DNA of 46,555 bases. Origin: Trametes villosa. Taxonomy: Eukaryota > Basidiomycota > Agaricomycetes > Polyporales > Polyporaceae. A program made the position numbers and the translations under genes. The stretch's first letter is position 1; each line of letters opens with the position of its first letter. Shown here piece after piece: positions 42,685 to 46,555 of this stretch. The DNA is taken from the NCBI GenBank assembly GCA_002964805.2, contig PUDQ02000115.1, positions 1 through 46,555 on the forward strand. The letters run 5' to 3'. Below the pieces are notes generated by a model, which was not told where the DNA came from, made no database searches, and saw only the letters and a list, made by a program, of their open reading frames with translations.

Positions 42685-45600
42685 CTACTGCTTAGGTTTA
42701 GCAGTACCTTCGAATTGGAATCGAGGAACCCATTTCTTGGGTTCGGGTTTCGCAGTCGTCGAAACCTCAGGATCGAATAACGGCAAACTTTTGCCGTTGA
42801 TTACTACCGTACCTGCACGGAAGTCTAGGATTACTCCATGCTTCCTGCAGAAGGTAGTTCCCAACACGACATCGTACTTATCGATGTCTACTACGTCAAA
42901 GTATTGCGTAGTATTCACAGAGCCCACCTTGAGCTCTGCTTGCGCACCATAATTGATGCGCGTCTTGCTGCCCTTGGTTCCCAATTGCAGCCCTACAGGC
43001 TGCGCCAGATCGATACGATCTGCGCGACTCAGATACGCCAACTCTGGCGTAATCGAATCGGTCGTGCAGCCCGAGTCGAATAAGGCCAGAGCTGTGACCT
43101 TATTGATTGTAATCTCAGCGCATAGTGTGCGCTGGGCCTGGAGCGTGCGCACAGGTTGCGCCGCGGGATCGTCTATACGACGTATCTTGTTGTCGTATAA
43201 CCAGGCCTGCTTGTACCCTCGCGTGGGTGCAACCGCCATGGTGTGTAACCGAAGAGGCTCAGTTTCGGCCTCTTCTAGCGGTGCAATACGCATCGCGATG
43301 AAGTATTCATCTGCATCTCCCTCTCCAGGAGATGCGTAATGATCCTCGTCAGGATCATACTGAGATCCTTCCAGACCATAGTCTGACAACGGATATTCTC
43401 CGTTATCGTCTGGACTATCCGCAAGAGCCTCGGGTTCAGGCTCTTGATCCTCGGGACGAGTTGCCGTATTGTCGTCGGCAACGTCTTGTTGTGTAGACGG
43501 CTCGTTGCCGTCGTCCGACGTGTCATCAATGACACGCTGAACGAACATCCGCTGTACTGTAGCGGATTTCTTCCCATAGTTGGGACATTTCGCGTCGCTC
43601 GCGAAGTGGCCTATTTGACCACAGGAATAGCACTTAAGAGGTGCTTTCTGAGTCTTATCAATCCGCGCAGTTGACGCGGATTGCTGCACCGCGCCAGACT
43701 GACGCGGTACCGAACCACCTCGCACGTCTGTCGAAGGGCGTTTAAAGCCAGTAGTAGCTTTATGTATCGTAATATTATTACTACGGGAAGCCGAAGCCGT
43801 TGGCTTCCTAAGTACATTACGCACTCCTCGTTGCGGGCGTGCCTCTACCGTCGGCTTAGCACCGGTGTTCGGTATAGTATGTGCTCGCGAAGGTTCGCGA
43901 GCTAATTTCCGAAGCCGCATAGCGCGCGACTTCTGCTCAATATCTTGAGCCACTTGGTACAATTGTGCCAAGTCGTGTTCTTGAGGAGACATACCGTTAA
44001 CAACGGTAAGTAGGTACTCGATGTCTTCGGGTAACGCCTCAATGAACTTCCTACGCAATTGGAAGGGCGTAGGCTTCTCCCACATCCTTTCGGATATGTA
44101 CAGCAGCTTCTCATATAAAGCTGCAACCCCTCCGTCACTGGAGCGGTAAATTAGCGAAGCATACTGTTGCTCCGCAAGTAGGTTCAAATCCTTATGGATG
44201 AACCTACGATAGAGTGCTATAACAGTCTCCTCGAATATCCAGTCGCGCTTATCGCGCGACGGAGACTGTATAGTGTTGTAGAACCACGTAGCGGCATCAC
44301 CGCTAAGTGCAGTGCCCAATATTCGGACACGGTCACGGTCCATCCTAGGACCCGTGATCCTCAACGTGTTGAAGTACTCGAGGAGGCCTCGCAGCCATAC
44401 CTCGAGTGCGTCGAGATCGTCCTTCCCCTCGTATGTCTTGGGTGGCGCAAGTTTCGCCACCTTCAAGTACGCAGGGGGATCACCCTCTGGAGGTGATCCA
44501 ACCATCTCATCTATCATCCGCACGAGACGGCTGATCGTTACACCATCACGAGGCCCTACTACAGGCCCCGTGTATGCCAGCGGTTCCGTAACTTCCGCTG
44601 GCTGCATAGGAGGTAATCCTCCGTAATATGCAGACGCTCCCATTGAACGTCGAGGGTGTTTCCAGTCCCATAGTCCAGGCGGCCGTTCTTGACGGTACGC
44701 GGGTCCTTGGGACGCAGACATTGGCTCAGCGGGATAATCGCTGGGCGAGGATGGAATTGGCTGCGCGACATGCGCAGCCCTAGTCGACCCTTGCGGATTA
44801 TCGAATGCAACGTTCCGAGTAGGAACGGCATTCTGTACATCGCCAGTTCGACGGTTTGATGAGGACGGCGGCAGTTGCGCAGTCGTGTGCGGTGGATCAT
44901 ACAGCCCCGCACGACTCAGTCGTTCAATCCGGCCAGCGACGATACGCTGGCGAGGATCCAATAGTGCATCCTCTACTTCGCGATCATCCGCGAAGTTCTC
45001 CATTTGCGGATCAGCAGCTGAGCTGATATGTGTATCTATGGTTGCCCTTGTCATAGGCAACTCGTCGCTTTCGTCCTCACCAGCCACGATAGGCTGATGA
45101 ATGTGGTGCCCTGCATCGGCATCCTCACTTACCGCTATAGCGCGAGCGGTAAGGTCCTCCTCGTCTTCTTCGTCCATTAGGTCACCTAGGCCTAATTCCG
45201 CTAATGCGGACTGCAGAGCGAGGTTCGTCTCGTTTTCTGCCTCGAGTATCTGCTTTTGCAGCAGACGGAATCGTTTCTTCGATTCCCGAACTACCATGCG
45301 CAACGGCGCAAGGTTCAGTGCCGGTGCCGCCGACACTGACGAGCTCGCAGCCAACTGCTGCGAGCGTCCCTCACGCAGATCCTGCCAGTCTTGCCCAATG
45401 TTGGCAAGACTCCGACTGTTAAGCGAGCTCGCAGCAGAGCCCGATCGTCGTGACGGGCCTGCTTGGTCTGAAGCCGGTCGTCCAGCATGCACGCTGGCAG
45501 TCGCACGACCCCTAGTAGGGTTCGTGGTATCGTCCAAGCCGCCGGATACCACTGATTGTGGTATCGAGGGTCCACCTTCGCCCTCTGTAGGTCGAGGGAG

Positions 45601-45714
45601 TGACGTGGCGGGTTGACCCGCGCCGAACTCAGCGCGGGGGGGTTGGTTCAAGGCAGAAGTCGAGGCCCGCGGAGTTCGCGGGTCCGTGGGGTTGTTTGAG
45701 CTGTGGTGGCTCAT
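42685..45714 (-). CDS. Retrotransposon Gag with retropepsin domain (1009 aa)
   Basis: The start ATG at 45714 follows a short leader after the 5' LTR. Residues 1 to about 380 are low-complexity. The capsid-like region (about 395-620) includes YEGKDDLDALEVWLRGLLEY and DAATWFYNTI, typical of Ty3/gypsy Gag. The zinc knuckle at about 690-710 is CYSCGQIGHFASDAKC, with spacing CX2CX4HX6C instead of the usual CX2CX4HX4C. An acidic linker leads to the protease with the active-site motif ALFDSGCTTDS and a following VVLGTTF(C) motif. The ORF ends in a UAG that is in frame with RT. Confidence 0.92.
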   Translation of the reverse strand: MSHHSSNNPTDPRTPRASTSALNQPPRAEFGAGQPATSLPRPTEGEGGPSIPQSVVSGGLDDTTNPTRGRATASVHAGRPASDQAGPSRRSGSAASSLNSRSLANIGQDWQDLREGRSQQLAASSSVSAAPALNLAPLRMVVRESKKRFRLLQKQILEAENETNLALQSALAELGLGDLMDEEDEEDLTARAIAVSEDADAGHHIHQPIVAGEDESDELPMTRATIDTHISSAADPQMENFADDREVEDALLDPRQRIVAGRIERLSRAGLYDPPHTTAQLPPSSSNRRTGDVQNAVPTRNVAFDNPQGSTRAAHVAQPIPSSPSDYPAEPMSASQGPAYRQERPPGLWDWKHPRRSMGASAYYGGLPPMQPAEVTEPLAYTGPVVGPRDGVTISRLVRMIDEMVGSPPEGDPPAYLKVAKLAPPKTYEGKDDLDALEVWLRGLLEYFNTLRITGPRMDRDRVRILGTALSGDAATWFYNTIQSPSRDKRDWIFEETVIALYRRFIHKDLNLLAEQQYASLIYRSSDGGVAALYEKLLYISERMWEKPTPFQLRRKFIEALPEDIEYLLTVVNGMSPQEHDLAQLYQVAQDIEQKSRAMRLRKLAREPSRAHTIPNTGAKPTVEARPQRGVRNVLRKPTASASRSNNITIHKATTGFKRPSTDVRGGSVPRQSGAVQQSASTARIDKTQKAPLKCYSCGQIGHFASDAKCPNYGKKSATVQRMFVQRVIDDTSDDGNEPSTQQDVADDNTATRPEDQEPEPEALADSPDDNGEYPLSDYGLEGSQYDPDEDHYASPGEGDADEYFIAMRIAPLEEAETEPLRLHTMAVAPTRGYKQAWLYDNKIRRIDDPAAQPVRTLQAQRTLCAEITINKVTALALFDSGCTTDSITPELAYLSRADRIDLAQPVGLQLGTKGSKTRINYGAQAELKVGSVNTTQYFDVVDIDKYDVVLGTTFCRKHGVILDFRAGTVVINGKSLPLFDPEVSTTAKPEPKKWVPRFQFEGTAKPKQ

Positions 45715-45818
45715 TCTTGCTGGATGCGGATGGGGGTTGCTAGGGGATTAGAGTTCGATGACGTGGTTGCACGTCGAGCCCCAAATCGGGCGATTCTAAC
45801 ACGGTAAGAGTAAAAAAG
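45715..45818 (-). other. Element leader between 5' LTR and Gag
   Basis: This 104-nt leader directly after the 5' LTR begins cttttttactcttaccg on the element strand. It does not start with TGG, so no standard tRNA primer site abuts the LTR. A tggggctcgacgtgc string about 40 nt further in starts with TGG, but I cannot assign it to a tRNA. Confidence 0.55.
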
Positions 45819-46106
45819 TGTAAAACTCACGAATGTAGGGCACTCCTGATGCCCGCAGTCTCCAAGTACTCTGGTCCGGGCTCTATTAGGGCTCGGCGTA
45901 CTCGGGAGATGGTGGGGCAGTTGTAGAAGGCTGCCCTCACCAGACGCGCGGGCTCCGAATACCCGCGCGTCGTACGCGTCTATCTACTACATGATATCTA
46001 CGCGGTATCTTATCCTAGCGCAACTAGCGCCAGGTACTGGTTGCGACATAGCGCAACTAGCGCTATGTCCTACAAGAACCCGTAACGACCGCGGAGGGTC
46101 GTTACA
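45819..46106 (-). repeat. 5' LTR of the chromovirus (right copy)
   Basis: This 288-bp partner of 35765-36052 differs by about eight substitutions: four within the first 30 bp of the plus-strand copy, three around the first tagcgc hairpin, one near the terminal hairpin. It should hold the element promoter. The 10-bp hairpin gacatagcgc/gcgctatgtc is identical in both copies. Confidence 0.95.
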
Positions 46107-46555
46107 GGCGATCGACGTGTGAGGCAAGCGTATCGCGCAGGCCGCGCAGCTTGAGTGCTTCGAGTTCCGCCTCAAGATCGTCCTCCGAGTTGCATTCGGA
46201 CTCGGATGTCGAGTCGGATCCAGATTTGCCGTCGGAATCGTCGTCCGGAGGCACGTAGTCCGCGTTCGCAGTGGCATCGCTGTACTCTAGCCCCTGCTCC
46301 TCCAGTACCGCAAGCAGCATCCGCTCATTCGGACGCATCCCGTCGAACAGCTCCTCCGAACTTGTCCTGCCTTCGAGCTCCTCATCGGGGAGTAGTTCGA
46401 TGTCGCTGCAGCTTTCACCAGAGTACCAGCGGTCCCAGTGCCCGTCCGCCCCGCCCTTCTTGTGGAAGAGAGGGTGGGCGAGCGACAATACGCCCCACTC
46501 CGTCTGCATGGCCCAAGCGCTCGAGAAGGCGTGAAAGCGCACGCCCGTATCATCC
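46102..46555 (-). CDS. Unknown acidic protein, partial, ending in the LTR
   Basis: The frame is open to the window edge and reads leftward to a stop formed by the LTR terminus (cgc-c|tg-taa). Visible sequence includes HWDRWYSGESCSDIELLPDE, EELFDGMRPNERMLLAVLEE, and a Ser/Asp/Glu-rich tail (DDDSDGKSGSDSTSESECNS) followed by a Leu/Glu helix (DLEAELEALKLRGLRD). I recognise no family. Either this is the truncated C-terminal part of a host gene cut by the element, or part of another repeat. It is not the missing piece of the kinase on the other flank. Confidence 0.45.
   Translation of the reverse strand, partial: DDTGVRFHAFSSAWAMQTEWGVLSLAHPLFHKKGGADGHWDRWYSGESCSDIELLPDEELEGRTSSEELFDGMRPNERMLLAVLEEQGLEYSDATANADYVPPDDDSDGKSGSDSTSESECNSEDDLEAELEALKLRGLRDTLASHVDRL

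Larger units (their letters stand above)
35765..46106 (-). mobile_element. Ty3/gypsy chromovirus LTR retrotransposon, 10.3 kb
   Basis: Two 288-bp direct LTRs bound four ORFs that all read leftward. In element order they are Gag-protease, reverse transcriptase, integrase with chromodomain, and an extra 855-codon ORF. The order PR-RT-RH-IN and the terminal chromodomain identify a Ty3/gypsy chromovirus. Damage includes a loss through RNase H with a frame change at about 41264-41274. An in-frame UAG separates Gag-PR from RT. By eye the LTRs differ at about eight of 288 positions, so the insertion is not very recent. No 5-bp target duplication is found: the left flank is agatc and the right flank is ggcga. 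No obvious tRNA-complementary primer site follows the 5' LTR; self-priming or an offset site is possible. The sequence is unusually rich in short perfect hairpins. Confidence 0.92.

Noticed and set aside
45760..45790. tRNA primer-binding site of the element
   Set aside because: The only TGG-initial string is about 40 nt inside the leader and I could not match it to a tRNA 3' end.
46102..46555. Right-edge ORF as the missing C-lobe of the FunK1 kinase
   Set aside because: It lies on the opposite strand and shows an acidic tail with no kinase C-lobe motifs.
1..46555. tRNA, rRNA or CRISPR features
   Set aside because: I saw no tRNA-like or rRNA-like sequence. Regular spaced repeats are absent, and the intron-rich genes show a eukaryote, so CRISPR is not expected.

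Overview
The window looks like a chromosome segment of a filamentous basidiomycete, probably a wood-decay-type agaricomycete. It is GC-rich DNA. Its genes carry many short (about 45-85 nt) GT-AG introns. It holds a tandem expansion of F-box/leucine-rich proteins, a FunK1-type fungal kinase and a Ty3/gypsy chromovirus. The genus assignment is not attempted; the family-level statements rest on motifs read by eye, with no database search.

Layout. 1-2486: no convincing gene; a degenerate direct duplication lies at about 760-1560. 2487-5204 (minus): a 13-exon pepsin-like (A1) aspartic peptidase gene with both catalytic Asp-Thr-Gly motifs, a 13-nt micro-exon, and a one-base phase break near 3526-3529. 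6262-32772 (plus): eight complete F-box paralogues. All have five exons and four introns in the same phases, and all give uninterrupted reading frames under one splice model. A broken ninth copy lies at 15290-15685. The long spacers after copies 1, 4 and 6 are themselves duplicated, so the array grew by copying gene-plus-spacer modules (1-2-3, 4-5, 6-7-8). 33846-35769 (plus): a FunK1-like kinase cut off in its C-lobe by an LTR.

35765-46106: one LTR retrotransposon on the minus strand. It has 288-bp LTRs that differ at about eight positions, a polypurine tract, a Gag-protease ORF, an in-frame UAG, a reverse transcriptase ORF, a deletion through RNase H, an integrase-chromodomain ORF, and a large 855-codon extra ORF between pol and the 3' LTR. 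The flanks show no target-site duplication, and each flanking reading frame stops in the LTR terminus. 46102-46555 (minus): the end of another truncated ORF of unknown function.

Most unusual observation: the retrotransposon, coding regions included, is packed with short perfect hairpins (stems of 8-11 bp, loops of 3-8 nt). There are at least 17 by hand, where about one would be expected by chance in 10 kb. I did not notice a comparable density in the neighbouring F-box genes. Explanations to test are RNA-structure selection on the element genome, or hairpin-perfecting template switching by the reverse transcriptase.
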